Positions 17,914 through 25,838 of a DNA stretch of 64,000 nucleotides are shown piece by piece. The stretch lies in contig VXML01000024.1 in the NCBI GenBank assembly GCA_009841115.1, positions 1 to 64,000 on the forward strand, given 5' to 3'. A program made the position numbers and the translations under genes. Positions within the stretch are counted from its first letter, which is position 1. Every line of letters begins with the position of its first letter. A model generated the notes under the pieces. It had not been told where the DNA came from and did no database searches. It was given only the letters and a program-made list of their open reading frames with translations. Source of the stretch: Gemmatimonadota bacterium. GTDB taxonomy: Bacteria; Latescibacterota; UBA2968; UBA8231.

Positions 17914-19273
17914 ATGGACCTTGAGTTGAAAATTGAGAATTTTGGGCCAATCGACAAGGCGACCATCCGAGTTGGTCAGTTTACGGTATTTGCCGGGCCG
18001 AATAATACGGGCAAGACGTTCGTGGCGAAGATGCTGTATTCGTTTCTTAATGCGAGGAACGCGAATCATACGTTAGTGTTCTTTAGATGTGATAACCCGC
18101 GACATAGAATCGGGTCTGCAACTTCTTGGGCAAAGCGGTCGAGAGGAAGAAGAACTCCCCTTATCCGCAATTAGAAAGGGACTCCAAAAGATCGACACTA
18201 TCCTACGGGAGGCGTTCCCAAGTCATCCGATCCAAAATGAACTTGACAAGCTCAGGACGGTTCAATCCGAACTGATGGCTGAAATCGAGAAGATAAAGGT
18301 TTATTCCCAAACCCTTAAAAGAAACATTAAAACAAAAGAAGAAGGGACCTCTGCTTTCCTATCCGAGACTTATGATAGAATTGAAAGCTCCATAGGCACT
18401 CTGGAAAATTGTTTCAGGAACGTAGAACTAGCGATTAGGTGGGGAGGGCGATTCAAATTTCGTCAGAACGTACGCGGAAATTTCCAATCGTCTAATCTTT
18501 CAAATCTCAAAGGGGAGGGCGATTCTCCCTTATATTTCCGAGTCGGAGGAGTGGGGGAATTACGGGTAACAGAACATACTCTCGAGTTGGACACCTATAC
18601 GCAAATCTTTCAGAATAAGCAGTTGTTCCCTGAAGCCTTCTATTTAGAGTCTCCACTTTATTGGAAACTGAAAAGTGCTCTGGAGTCGATTAAGCTCGAC
18701 TCACGTTCTCCTTCCGGGGCTTCTTTGAACGGAGTCCCAGATTACTTCTACGACATGGCCGTTGCCCTTAGAAGAAGGCGTATCGAACATCCTTTCGCCG
18801 GAATTCATGAAAGTCTTCACGATGCGATTGGTGGAAAGATTTCGCTGAGTGAAGCAGGGGATCTTGAATTTCAGCAAAAAGACAACTCGATTCCATTCTC
18901 TCTCACGTCGGCGGGGGTCGCAAATATGGGAATGCTGGCCTTGCTGATTGAGCGAGGGGCCTTAGAGCGAGGCTCTTTTCTGTTTATCGATGAGCCTGAG
19001 TCGAATCTCCATCCGGCTTGGCAAGTTGAGATGGCGGCGTTCCTTTTGGAATTAGCTCGTCAGGGAGTCAATGTGGTGATCTCTACCCATAGCATGACGA
19101 TCCTCAAATGGCTTGAGGTGCATGTAAAGGAAAAACCGGACGACCGGGAACTCGTCAGGTTGAATAAGTTTCCACCGGACGCCGAATGGAACGACGATAT
19201 GGACGCGGTGATGGCAGAAGTCAAACAGTCGTTGACTAAGCCCTTCTCTGATCTCTACATCAAAGGGCTGTAG
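17914..19273 (+). pseudogene. AAA/SMC-like ATPase (OLD/AAA_15-type), frameshifted
   Basis: ATG 17914 follows an AAGGAAGGGA SD and opens MDLELKIENFGPIDKATI with Walker A GPNNTGKT. The reading frame runs astray after TLVFF and stops at 18174. The rest of the protein, coiled-coil (residues about 80-150 of the joined chain) through Walker B FLFIDEPE and the switch VVISTHS, is in the +1-shifted frame up to 19273. Removing A18085 joins the frames as FFDVITRDIES, giving about 452 residues. The family includes ATPases of phage-defence systems that act with a partner encoded next door. The gene may be dead, or the base may be a sequencing error. The AT-rich codon choice differs from the flanking genes. 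Confidence 0.75.
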
Positions 19274-19274
19274 A

Positions 19275-19862
19275 ATGCCCTTATCCCAATTCGCCGAGCC
19301 AATAGGGTCTGCCAGCGGCTTCAAAGCGTATCGAATGGACAGTACGAAGGAAGGGTCCAACATGCGCAGCGCCGCCGGACTTGGAACATGTGAGTGCTGT
19401 GACTATGTAACGGTCAGCAAGGACAACCAAAGCGTCGTTTTTATAGAGGAAACCGACTTAGAGAGCACGATAATTGATTTCAAAGAAAAGTATGATTACC
19501 TCAGCGACGACGACCAAGTTGACTTGCTTTACGACGAAGTTCTTAAAGAGCATCGGCTTAAACTTTACGGGTCGATGTTGGTTCTATGTCGCCTGTCTTG
19601 TTCGCAGGACGAGGTAAAAGAGTTTTTACCAGAAAATGAGTTTCAGTTCTGGCTCGTAACGACTAGCACGGCTTCGTCGGACTCCGTTATACTGATGGAC
19701 CATCTGACAGACAATTTGAGAGGTTTTCTAAAAAGTCCATTAACCAAAGAGATGATGGATGTGGTTGATATTATTCCGTCAACTGAGCTGGCCGAAAAAC
19801 TATCGGCCCAAGCCATTAAAATAGATTGGACTTCCCGATCGTACCCTAGGCAGGGGCAGTGA
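19275..19862 (+). CDS. Unrecognised partner protein of the AAA ATPase
   Basis: 195 residues from ATG 19275, starting one base after the ATPase stop, so it is coupled to it. I do not recognise the fold. It has a Cys-rich patch (CECCDYV) near residue 38, a long acidic helix (DFKEKYDYLSDDDQVDLLYDEV), and two hydrophobic strands (YGSMLVLCRLSC, FQFWLVTT). No signal peptide or membrane segment is seen. Later ATGs (19335 or 19362) are alternative starts. Gene order (SMC-like ATPase, then small partner) resembles two-gene defence cassettes, but no toxic effector motif is visible. The stop falls right at the beginning of the higB remnant, so the C-terminus may have been altered by a deletion. Confidence 0.5.
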   Translation: MPLSQFAEPIGSASGFKAYRMDSTKEGSNMRSAAGLGTCECCDYVTVSKDNQSVVFIEETDLESTIIDFKEKYDYLSDDDQVDLLYDEVLKEHRLKLYGSMLVLCRLSCSQDEVKEFLPENEFQFWLVTTSTASSDSVILMDHLTDNLRGFLKSPLTKEMMDVVDIIPSTELAEKLSAQAIKIDWTSRSYPRQGQ

Positions 19863-19986
19863 TCGTCATGTGTTCAATATCATGGGTAATAAGTACCGTT
19901 TAATTGTGCGGGTGGACTTCGATTTAAGCCTAGTGGAGATTCCCCATGCAGAGTACAATAGGCTCTCCGATGCGAGAAAGGCATGA
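19861..19986 (+). pseudogene. higB toxin remnant
   Basis: The frame reads DRHVFNIMGNKYRLIVRVD, then a shortened stretch, then HAEYNRLSDARKA and TGA 19984. This matches the centre and extreme C-terminus of HigB-type mRNA interferases, which usually read ...VFNI.GN.YRL.V.I...HAEYD.I. The N-terminal half and the usual internal VYIRFIGT strand are missing, so it should not be an active toxin. The stop still overlaps the higA ATG as in a normal higBA operon. Confidence 0.75.
19966..19979 (+). repeat. 14-base direct repeat, right copy
   Basis: Exact copy of 17790-17803 (TCCGATGCGAGAAA), within the 3' end of the higB remnant. With the left copy it frames 2.2 kb containing the ATPase and its partner. 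Confidence 0.7.
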
Positions 19987-20366
19987 CCATGCGCCACTTA
20001 GAGCCTATTCGCACTGAAGCTGATCACGTACGGGCTATGGCCCGTATTGATGAACTGTGGGGATCGCCCACAGGCACTCCGCAGGGAGATGAATTGAAAG
20101 CCTTATTTCTGCTAGTAGAAGCCTATGAGCGTGGGTGCTATCCGATGGCTGATGTAGATCCGCTTGCTGCTATTGAGTTCTCTATGGACCAAGCTGGGAT
20201 GACCTCAAAGGATGTGGAATCGTTACTGGTTCAGAGCGGTGTAGTGGATGCCAATATCGACGATATTTTGTCGGGCAAGCAACCGCTTAGGTTAGATGTA
20301 GTCAAGGCTCTTCATCGACACTTGAGTATACCGATGAAGGATCTCATTAAAGAATTAGCCATATAA
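19983..20366 (+). CDS. higA: HigA-type antitoxin (COG5499-like), toxin partner degraded
   Basis: 127 residues. The N-terminal part (LEPIRTEADHVRAMARIDEL, GTPQGDELKALFLLVEAYE) is the characteristic helical region of COG5499 HigA proteins. The C-terminal half (PLAAIEFSMDQAGMTSKDVE, ILSGKQPLRLDVVKALHRHL) is the Cro/XRE HTH that binds the operon promoter. The start is ATG 19983 (overlapping the higB remnant stop) or ATG 19989. It appears full length, although the toxin beside it is a fragment, so it may now be an orphan antitoxin able to neutralise HigB encoded elsewhere. Linked to the ATPase cassette on its left and a nuclease candidate five bases on. Confidence 0.8.
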   Translation: MTMRHLEPIRTEADHVRAMARIDELWGSPTGTPQGDELKALFLLVEAYERGCYPMADVDPLAAIEFSMDQAGMTSKDVESLLVQSGVVDANIDDILSGKQPLRLDVVKALHRHLSIPMKDLIKELAI

Positions 20367-20370
20367 CCGA

Positions 20371-21441
20371 ATGAGAAAACCATTATTCACTGTCAAAACC
20401 GATGCGTTGAACGCTGATTCGGTTCGTACCGGCGAGACGACTGTTGAGTTCTTTCAACGACAGTGCGCGCCGAGATTTGTTGAATATCGGGAATGGATAG
20501 AGGAGCTATTTCAAGACCTTCCCATTGAACATTGCGAGACGTTCCGTGGACGCCTTCGCAGCAGGGATTCCGCTGAGTTTCAAGCCGCGACCTTTGAGAT
20601 GCAGCTCTACCGAATGCTAATACGGTTGGGCCTAGACGTCGAGATAGAGGGCGATTTGCCCAGAACGAAAAAGAAAATCGACTTTCGCGTTCAAAATGAC
20701 CGCCAATCGTGTTTCATAGAAGCTACTGTGTGTGGATTCGGCCAAGGAGAATTCTCTGATACTGACCAAGAGTATGATGCAATCACAAAACTGAAAAAGG
20801 GACTGCCTAATCCCCATCTGGACATCTGGTTAAAGGCGGAGGGACATCTAAAAAAACATTTGAGTAAATCCGAGATAATCAGCCCATTTAAGGAACTTTT
20901 GGATCGTTTTACTCGGGAAGAGTTCGAGGAAAATAGCAAGTTACCATGGTTCTATCCTGAATACATTTTATTTGAAGAAAAATGCAAAACAGAGATCAGA
21001 GTCGGAGGTTGGACGCTGAAGGGAAGTCTGGCTCTACCGTGCTCAGAAAGCGGGGGACAGATACATTTACCAAGTCGGAGCGGTCCCGCAGACTCATCAG
21101 GGCCGCTCTTGAGGTCTGTCCAAGCCAAAGCTCGCCACTGGAGTGGAACAGACTTGGGGCAGCCTTTTATCGTCGCCGTTAATAACTGCCACAGCGAGTT
21201 CCATTGGGACTCTGATGACGCTTCTATTAAGTGTGCATTGATGGGCGACCCCGATGCAGCGGACCATGCGATCTTCCAACCCGCTCTGCATCGTATCTCC
21301 GGTGTGATCGTAGTAGGGAACGCATGTATGGGAGCTGAGAGAGGGGCACGAGTCAAACTGTTCAGAAACGGGATCAAAGAGACACCTTATTTTTTACATT
21401 TTCTCGAAGAAAAGCAAATATTCGGTAACTTGCTTTGCTAA
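20371..21441 (+). CDS. Candidate PD-(D/E)XK-like nuclease, otherwise unrecognised
   Basis: 356 residues. Residues about 70-125 look like the core of a PD-(D/E)XK fold: E76 in a helix (FEMQLYRML), D104 in KKIDFRV, then a 12-residue gap to FIEATV with E117 and T119 (D-x12-E-x-T, Thr replacing the usual Lys). The remaining 230 residues are of no family I recognise. They include FIVAVNNC and GVIVVGNA strands of the kind seen in nuclease-like proteins with a second Rossmann-like half. No signal peptide. It begins four bases after higA and shares the AT-rich composition of the island. A defence or restriction role is inferred from the fold guess and location only. Confidence 0.5.
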   Translation: MRKPLFTVKTDALNADSVRTGETTVEFFQRQCAPRFVEYREWIEELFQDLPIEHCETFRGRLRSRDSAEFQAATFEMQLYRMLIRLGLDVEIEGDLPRTKKKIDFRVQNDRQSCFIEATVCGFGQGEFSDTDQEYDAITKLKKGLPNPHLDIWLKAEGHLKKHLSKSEIISPFKELLDRFTREEFEENSKLPWFYPEYILFEEKCKTEIRVGGWTLKGSLALPCSESGGQIHLPSRSGPADSSGPLLRSVQAKARHWSGTDLGQPFIVAVNNCHSEFHWDSDDASIKCALMGDPDAADHAIFQPALHRISGVIVVGNACMGAERGARVKLFRNGIKETPYFLHFLEEKQIFGNLLC

Positions 21442-21527
21442 CCCGAGCCATCAAAGCAAATTGGCAAAGATCCCAAAGCAACAATGGTCAAGTTGAATCG
21501 ATTTACAAGACCGAAAGGAGCTTACTA

Positions 21528-21791
21528 ATGGCAAAAACGACCGTCGAAATCCCCGATCACAAAATGGCAGAGTTGGAAGCCTACAAAGATCGTCTAGGCG
21601 ACCTATTGTTGCTAGGATTGTCTCAGGTCAAAATTCAGGAAGCCCTGTTGCTCTATAAGCGGGGGCTTATATCGATTGGCCGTGCAGCAGAAATTGCCGG
21701 TCTGACAGAACAAGAAGTAGTGCAGCAGGCTCGGGCTTTTGGGATCCAACCTCGTTGGAGTGAGGCCCAAGTTCAAGAAGAACTGACGTGA
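21528..21791 (+). CDS. UPF0175-family antitoxin
   Basis: 87 residues from ATG 21528, preceded by GAAAGGAG. An in-frame ATG further upstream (21435) overlaps the previous gene and lacks support. The sequence QEALLLYKRGLISIGRAAEIAGLTEQEVVQQARAFGI carries the UPF0175 helix-turn-helix. These small proteins are usually antitoxins placed just upstream of a DUF3368 PIN toxin; here only a stub of that toxin follows, overlapping at GTGA. Likely autoregulator of the pair. Good family confidence. Confidence 0.8.
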   Translation: MAKTTVEIPDHKMAELEAYKDRLGDLLLLGLSQVKIQEALLLYKRGLISIGRAAEIAGLTEQEVVQQARAFGIQPRWSEAQVQEELT

Positions 21792-21874
21792 GGGTCTTTT
21801 GTAATTCCGGCCCTCTGATGGCACTAGGCAAAATCTATATTCCATTCACTTCTGTTGAGGAAAAAAATGATTGA
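21788..21874 (+). pseudogene. DUF3368/COG2405 PIN toxin stub
   Basis: GTG 21788 overlaps the antitoxin TGA, as normal for this pair, and opens VRVFCNSGPLMALGKI, the first strand and helix of COG2405 PIN toxins. After about 16 residues similarity ends and the frame stops at 21874, inside the start of the next gene. About 140 residues, including the remaining catalytic acids, are deleted. This marks the right boundary of the accessory island. Confidence 0.75.
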
Positions 21875-22532
21875 TCTAAGCAAGTACCGCATCATCGACC
21901 TATCGCACGAGATGGTTCCCGGAGAGCAGAAAATCGACGGGCACTACCTGCACGGCGAGCCCTTTTTCGGCCGCTCGGTGGAGGTGCAGGAGTTTATGGC
22001 CTATGGGGCCCGGATGCACTTCATTCAGAGTCAGACGCACAATGGCACGCACTGCGAGGGAGCCTACAAATACCTAGATGAAGGGCCGGACATGGCCCGC
22101 ATGCCGTTGGCGTCCTACATTGGCGAGGCGGTGGTCTGCGATTTGTCGCACAAAGGGTCAGGAGAGGGAATCAGGGCCGACGAATTTCGCCAAGCAGGAG
22201 TGAAAAGCGGCGATATTGTGCTGGTGCACACCAACCCCGAACACAGCGGAGAGCTGCCCTACTTCGAGGCCGAAGTGCTGGATTTCTTTATTGAAACGCG
22301 AATCAAATTGCTGGCTTCGAGTGGCGGTTTGTACTACGGTCCATCCTCTGTGCCCAACGCTCACATCGATGCCGAGCGCCGACTGCTGCAAGAGGGCATT
22401 CCCATGGTGGACGCCCTCTTGGGATTGGAGCAACTGACAAAGGACCGCGTCTTTTTCATCGCCCTACCGCTCAAGATGCAGCGAGTCACGGCTAGTTGGA
22501 CCCGGGCCATTGCGCTAGAAGAGATCGATTGA
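21867..22532 (+). CDS. Cyclase-family hydrolase (kynurenine-formamidase-like, PF04199)
   Basis: 221 residues. ATG 21867 has a GAGGA SD; the TTG 21855 start would overlap the toxin stub. The HNGTHCEGAYKY segment is the metal-binding H-x-G-T-H motif of the cyclase/formamidase family, preceded by the usual opening IIDLSHEM. GIRADEF and GDIVLVHTN are also family hallmarks. Members hydrolyse amide or lactone bonds with a divalent metal. Cytoplasmic. It converges with a PhyH gene, with four bases between the stops. The substrate is unknown, but the neighbourhood suggests a catabolic intermediate. Confidence 0.85.
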   Translation: MIDLSKYRIIDLSHEMVPGEQKIDGHYLHGEPFFGRSVEVQEFMAYGARMHFIQSQTHNGTHCEGAYKYLDEGPDMARMPLASYIGEAVVCDLSHKGSGEGIRADEFRQAGVKSGDIVLVHTNPEHSGELPYFEAEVLDFFIETRIKLLASSGGLYYGPSSVPNAHIDAERRLLQEGIPMVDALLGLEQLTKDRVFFIALPLKMQRVTASWTRAIALEEID

Positions 22533-22536
22533 GGGC

Positions 22537-23391
22537 TCAGCTCAGTGTGACGACTTCTTGTGTGACGATTTCCTTGGTGTGGGTAAAGGCAGCGGGTAAG
22601 GCCAGTTCCAAGGTTTCAGGCGAGAGGCGAGCCTTGACCTCTGGGGAGAAACGGTCCAGACCGCCACGCACGCTTTCGTGCTGCTGCATGTAGCGCAGCG
22701 TGAGAAAGCGGCGGTCCCGGTCTTGGGGCACCCAGGAGAGCGCGCCGTGGGTGACCAATTCGGAGATGATGACCACATCGCCGGCCTTGGGCGTTACATT
22801 GAGCACGCCCTCGGGCACTTCGGTGCTGAAGTACTCGTCGTTGTATCCATCCTCTGTATAGCTGTCGGGATAGAAAAGCGACCGCGGATAGTCGAAGTGG
22901 CTCTTGTGGCTGCAGGGTAGAATGATAAGCCCGCCGTCGCCGGGATAGACATCGGTCAGGTAGAAGAAGAAGACTAGGTCATTGCACTGGACTTTGCCGC
23001 CGATTGTGCTGTAGCGTCCCCGCTCTGGATTGCGGGCCGGTGCCCCGGGTACGCCGCCGTGCAGGGGATGGAAGGGCTTGCCGTGGACATCGACCATCAG
23101 ATTGCCGCTGGTCAGGCGCGGCCGATCGTCGGTCAACTCCTTGAGGACGGGCCAAGTTTTGGGGTGTAGGGTCAGCGCTTCGAGGGCCTTGTCAAAGGCG
23201 AAGGCATTGATATACCAGTTGAAATGCTCGCGCTCGAGATTGATTTCGAGGCCAGCGGGCACCTCCTCCGGTGGCGTGTCAATGTAGCGCTGGGCCGCGT
23301 CTTGGGCCGCTTTTAATTCCGCTCCTTGCACCACGCCTTTGAGGTGGAGGTAGCCGGTCAGGTCGAAGAAGTAGCGCTGTTCGGGGGTCAT
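22537..23391 (-). CDS. PhyH-family Fe(II)/2-oxoglutarate dioxygenase, copy 1
   Basis: 284 residues. The true start is ATG at 23391 (MTPEQRYFFDLTGYLHL), with AGAGGA upstream. The frame is open for 51 more codons but those overlap the upstream gene. VDVHGKPFHPLHGG and the later LVTHGALSWVPQDRDRRFL give the His/Asp and distal His/Arg expected of phytanoyl-CoA dioxygenase-like enzymes, which hydroxylate using O2 and 2-oxoglutarate. PGDGGLIILPCSHKSHF is the typical family strand. About 60% identical by eye to the copy at 24848-25702. It is the last gene of a three-gene minus operon. The substrate in bacteria of this type is rarely known. Confidence 0.87.
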   Translation of the reverse strand: MTPEQRYFFDLTGYLHLKGVVQGAELKAAQDAAQRYIDTPPEEVPAGLEINLEREHFNWYINAFAFDKALEALTLHPKTWPVLKELTDDRPRLTSGNLMVDVHGKPFHPLHGGVPGAPARNPERGRYSTIGGKVQCNDLVFFFYLTDVYPGDGGLIILPCSHKSHFDYPRSLFYPDSYTEDGYNDEYFSTEVPEGVLNVTPKAGDVVIISELVTHGALSWVPQDRDRRFLTLRYMQQHESVRGGLDRFSPEVKARLSPETLELALPAAFTHTKEIVTQEVVTLS

Positions 23392-23402
23392 GCTGTTCCT
23401 CT

Positions 23403-24851
23403 TTATGCAATGATTTGGAAGGAATAGAGCTGGCTTTGACGCAGGCTGAAATGCAGGCGCACCGGCTCCTTGAGTTGTGCCAGCGTGCGGCCGCTGCGCC
23501 ACTGGACTTCGTGGGTCGTGCAATCTGCGTTCAGCGGCAGACATTCATCTAGGGAAAAACCATCGATGACCGCTCCGTAGAGGGTGCGCACCTCGACGCG
23601 CACTTCGCCTTGGCTGGCGTCGGCGTTGAGCCGGAGGGCGTTGCCCTCGTCAAAGCGCAGCGGGCGGGTCGTCAGACTTCCCGGCTGGTCTCCTGAAGCA
23701 ATAGAGACAAAGCCGTCCACTCGCAATTCGGCGATACCTAAGGCATCGCCGCGCAAAAGCCGACCGTTGTGTTGCGTGCCCAGTAAATCGTTGATGCCAG
23801 CGTGCGGAATATTCGAGCCGCGATAGTAGATGCGGATGCATTCGTCCTCGACTTGGACGTGATCGATGTACAAGCGCTTTTCGTCCCAGGCGTGCTCGTC
23901 GCCGCCGAGGAAGACTTGGCGGTCGCAGACCCGCGTCCACTGGCGGCCGTCGCGGCTGAAGGTGAGTTGGGCGTCGATGGTGTAGTTGGTGCCGGCTAGC
24001 GGTTGGGAATCGCCGGTGAACTCGTGATAGACATTGAGAAATCCGAGGTAAGCGCCTTGGTATGGCAGCACGGGCATATAGTAGAACTCTGTGCCAGGGC
24101 CGTCGCGCTGGTCCGGGGTGAGCACTTCTTCGATGTGAGTCCACGAGGCGGCGTCAATGCTCTCGGCCCGCCCCATGCGCCGGGTGGGAAAGACCGAGGC
24201 GTCGTAGGGCACGCCCTTGTTGCGCCAAGTGCGCTTTTTGTGGTGGCCGTTGGGCCGCAAGTACATGACGTACAGTCCGTAGCGCTGGTCCCAAAACAGG
24301 GACTGGGAGGCATCGCCCGTGGGGGCGATCACGGGATTGGGCTGGTGCGCGGTCCAGCGCAGCCCATCGGGCGACCAAGCCATGCCCACTCCACCCGCGT
24401 AGTAGTAGGCCATTTTGTAGCGCCGCGCCGGGTCTTGTTCGCGCTCGTCTTTGGCGACCGTCATGTCATGGGCAAAGCCCGCTGGCAGGGCGAGTAGATT
24501 GTTGGCCGTTGACCCATTGAATTCGACCAGTCCCAATTCGGGGCGCTCGAAGTGGATGCCGTCCTCTGAGACGGCGTAACACAAGCCGGGGTTATTCACT
24601 TCGGGGTAAATGCTGTACCAGAGATTATATGTGCCTTTGTCGCGGTCCTTAACTACATCGCAGTAGAGGAAGCGCTGTCCCTCCCAAGGTTTTTCCATCT
24701 CAAAGACGGGATTTTCTGCGAGTTTGCGCGGCTGATGCACAAAGCGGGCGGCGTTTTCCAGCGAATCGATCAGCAGATCATCGAGGAAGAGCTGGCGTTC
24801 GGGGCCGATATCGACGATGGGGGGCAGGCGTTCGACCAGCAGTTCGTTCAT
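23403..24851 (-). CDS. GH-like beta-propeller protein, paralogue 1 (minus)
   Basis: 482 residues. Repeated short motifs YNLWYS, CYAVSEDGIHFERPELGL, ARRYKMAYYY, GMAWSPDGLRWT, TFSRDGRQWTRV mark successive blades of a GH32/43-superfamily-like five-bladed propeller. The C-terminal 100 residues form a beta sandwich (GFSLDECLPL, VRLHFSLRQSQLYSFQI) shared by the four other paralogues. No signal peptide is seen. The start overlaps the upstream PhyH stop (ATGA) and the stop is 11 bases from the next PhyH start, so it is flanked by dioxygenases in one operon. A glycosidase role is plausible from the fold, but I could not identify the catalytic acids. Confidence is moderate for the family, low for activity. 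Confidence 0.65.
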   Translation of the reverse strand: MNELLVERLPPIVDIGPERQLFLDDLLIDSLENAARFVHQPRKLAENPVFEMEKPWEGQRFLYCDVVKDRDKGTYNLWYSIYPEVNNPGLCYAVSEDGIHFERPELGLVEFNGSTANNLLALPAGFAHDMTVAKDEREQDPARRYKMAYYYAGGVGMAWSPDGLRWTAHQPNPVIAPTGDASQSLFWDQRYGLYVMYLRPNGHHKKRTWRNKGVPYDASVFPTRRMGRAESIDAASWTHIEEVLTPDQRDGPGTEFYYMPVLPYQGAYLGFLNVYHEFTGDSQPLAGTNYTIDAQLTFSRDGRQWTRVCDRQVFLGGDEHAWDEKRLYIDHVQVEDECIRIYYRGSNIPHAGINDLLGTQHNGRLLRGDALGIAELRVDGFVSIASGDQPGSLTTRPLRFDEGNALRLNADASQGEVRVEVRTLYGAVIDGFSLDECLPLNADCTTHEVQWRSGRTLAQLKEPVRLHFSLRQSQLYSFQIIA

Positions 24852-25702
24852 ACGGTCAATTCTAGTGTATCGCGCGTGGTGATTTCCTTGCGGTCGTTGA
24901 AGTCGCGCACGGCGATTAGTTCCAAGGTTTCGGGAGACAATTGGGCCTTGACGCCGTCGGGAAAGGGGTCGGAGGGGCCGATGTGCTGCACGCCGTAGCG
25001 CAGGGTGAGAAAGCGGCGGTCGCGATCTTTGGGCTCCCAGGAGAGGGCGCCGTGGGTGAGGTGTTCGGACATGATGACTACGTCGCCGGCTCTGGGCGTA
25101 GGATTGGTCACTCCTTCGGGCACTTCAGTGCTGAAATAATCGTCGTTGTATCCCCCGTCTGGGGTGTAGCTTTCTGGATAGAAGTAGTGGAGTTCGCGCA
25201 GGAAATTGGCCTTGTGCGAGCCGGGTACGACAATGAGCCCGCCGTCGCCGGGGAAAACGTCGGTCAGATAAAAGAAAAACACCAGGTCGTTGTTGTATAT
25301 TTTGCCGTCTTTGACAAAACTGCGGCGCCAGCCCGGCTGGCCTTTGCGCAGGGCTGACTCGCGTCCCGAATGCAGGGGATGAAAGGGCTTGCCGTGGACA
25401 TCGACCATCATATTGCCGCCGCCTAGCCGGGGTTTGCCGCCGGTCAGTTCGAGCAGGATGGGCCAAGTTTTGGGGTGCATCGTCAGCCGTTCGAGGGCCT
25501 TGTCAAAGGCGAAGGCGTGGAGATACCAGTTGAAGTGTTCGCGGTTGAGATCGATACGAAAGTCCTCTGGTAGCTGGTCTGGCGGCGTGTCGATGTAGCG
25601 CTGGGCCGCGTCCTGGGCGGGGCGGAGTTCACTCTCACTGAGAACGCCGTGCAAATGGAGATAGCCGGTTAGATCGAAAAAATAGCGCTGTTCGGGGGTC
25701 AT
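24848..25702 (-). CDS. PhyH-family Fe(II)/2-oxoglutarate dioxygenase, copy 2
   Basis: 284 residues from ATG 25702 (MTPEQRYFFDLTGYLHLHG); the frame extends upstream but has no better start. Key segments MMVDVHGKPFHPLHSG, DGGLIVVPGSHKANF and LTHGALSWEPKDRDRRFLTL supply the facial-triad His/Asp/His and the 2-oxoglutarate Arg region. First gene of the minus operon that leads away from the divergent promoter at 25.70-25.84 kb. It is the paralogue of the 22537-23391 product; the pair may act on different stereoisomers or steps of one substrate (inference). Confidence 0.87.
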   Translation of the reverse strand: MTPEQRYFFDLTGYLHLHGVLSESELRPAQDAAQRYIDTPPDQLPEDFRIDLNREHFNWYLHAFAFDKALERLTMHPKTWPILLELTGGKPRLGGGNMMVDVHGKPFHPLHSGRESALRKGQPGWRRSFVKDGKIYNNDLVFFFYLTDVFPGDGGLIVVPGSHKANFLRELHYFYPESYTPDGGYNDDYFSTEVPEGVTNPTPRAGDVVIMSEHLTHGALSWEPKDRDRRFLTLRYGVQHIGPSDPFPDGVKAQLSPETLELIAVRDFNDRKEITTRDTLELTV

Positions 25703-25746
25703 AATCTCGTTTCCCTGTGATCCTAGTGGTTGGCGACTTATATTGA

Positions 25747-25759
25747 TTCCGAATCGGAA
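25747..25759. promoter_or_regulatory. Palindromic operator candidate in the divergent promoter
   Basis: TTCCGA-A-TCGGAA is a perfect inverted repeat in the 136-base gap between the PhyH operon (minus) and the oxidoreductase operon (plus). A second small inverted repeat, CAAGGG (25790-25795) with CCCTTG (25802-25807), lies closer to the plus start. The region probably holds both promoters, so a single regulator could control both operons. No regulator gene is visible nearby. Confidence 0.4.
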
Positions 25760-25838
25760 GTACAAGTAACCAAATACGGCTCTGGACTTCAAGGGGTACG
25801 ACCCTTGGCAGCCGGAGATTATTAGTAGGAGTCTGTTC

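Noticed and set aside
18074..18110. Programmed +1 frameshift in the AAA ATPase
   Set aside because: No stop codon or known slippery heptamer occurs at the shift (TTC TTT AGA GAT context), so a mutation or sequencing error is more likely.
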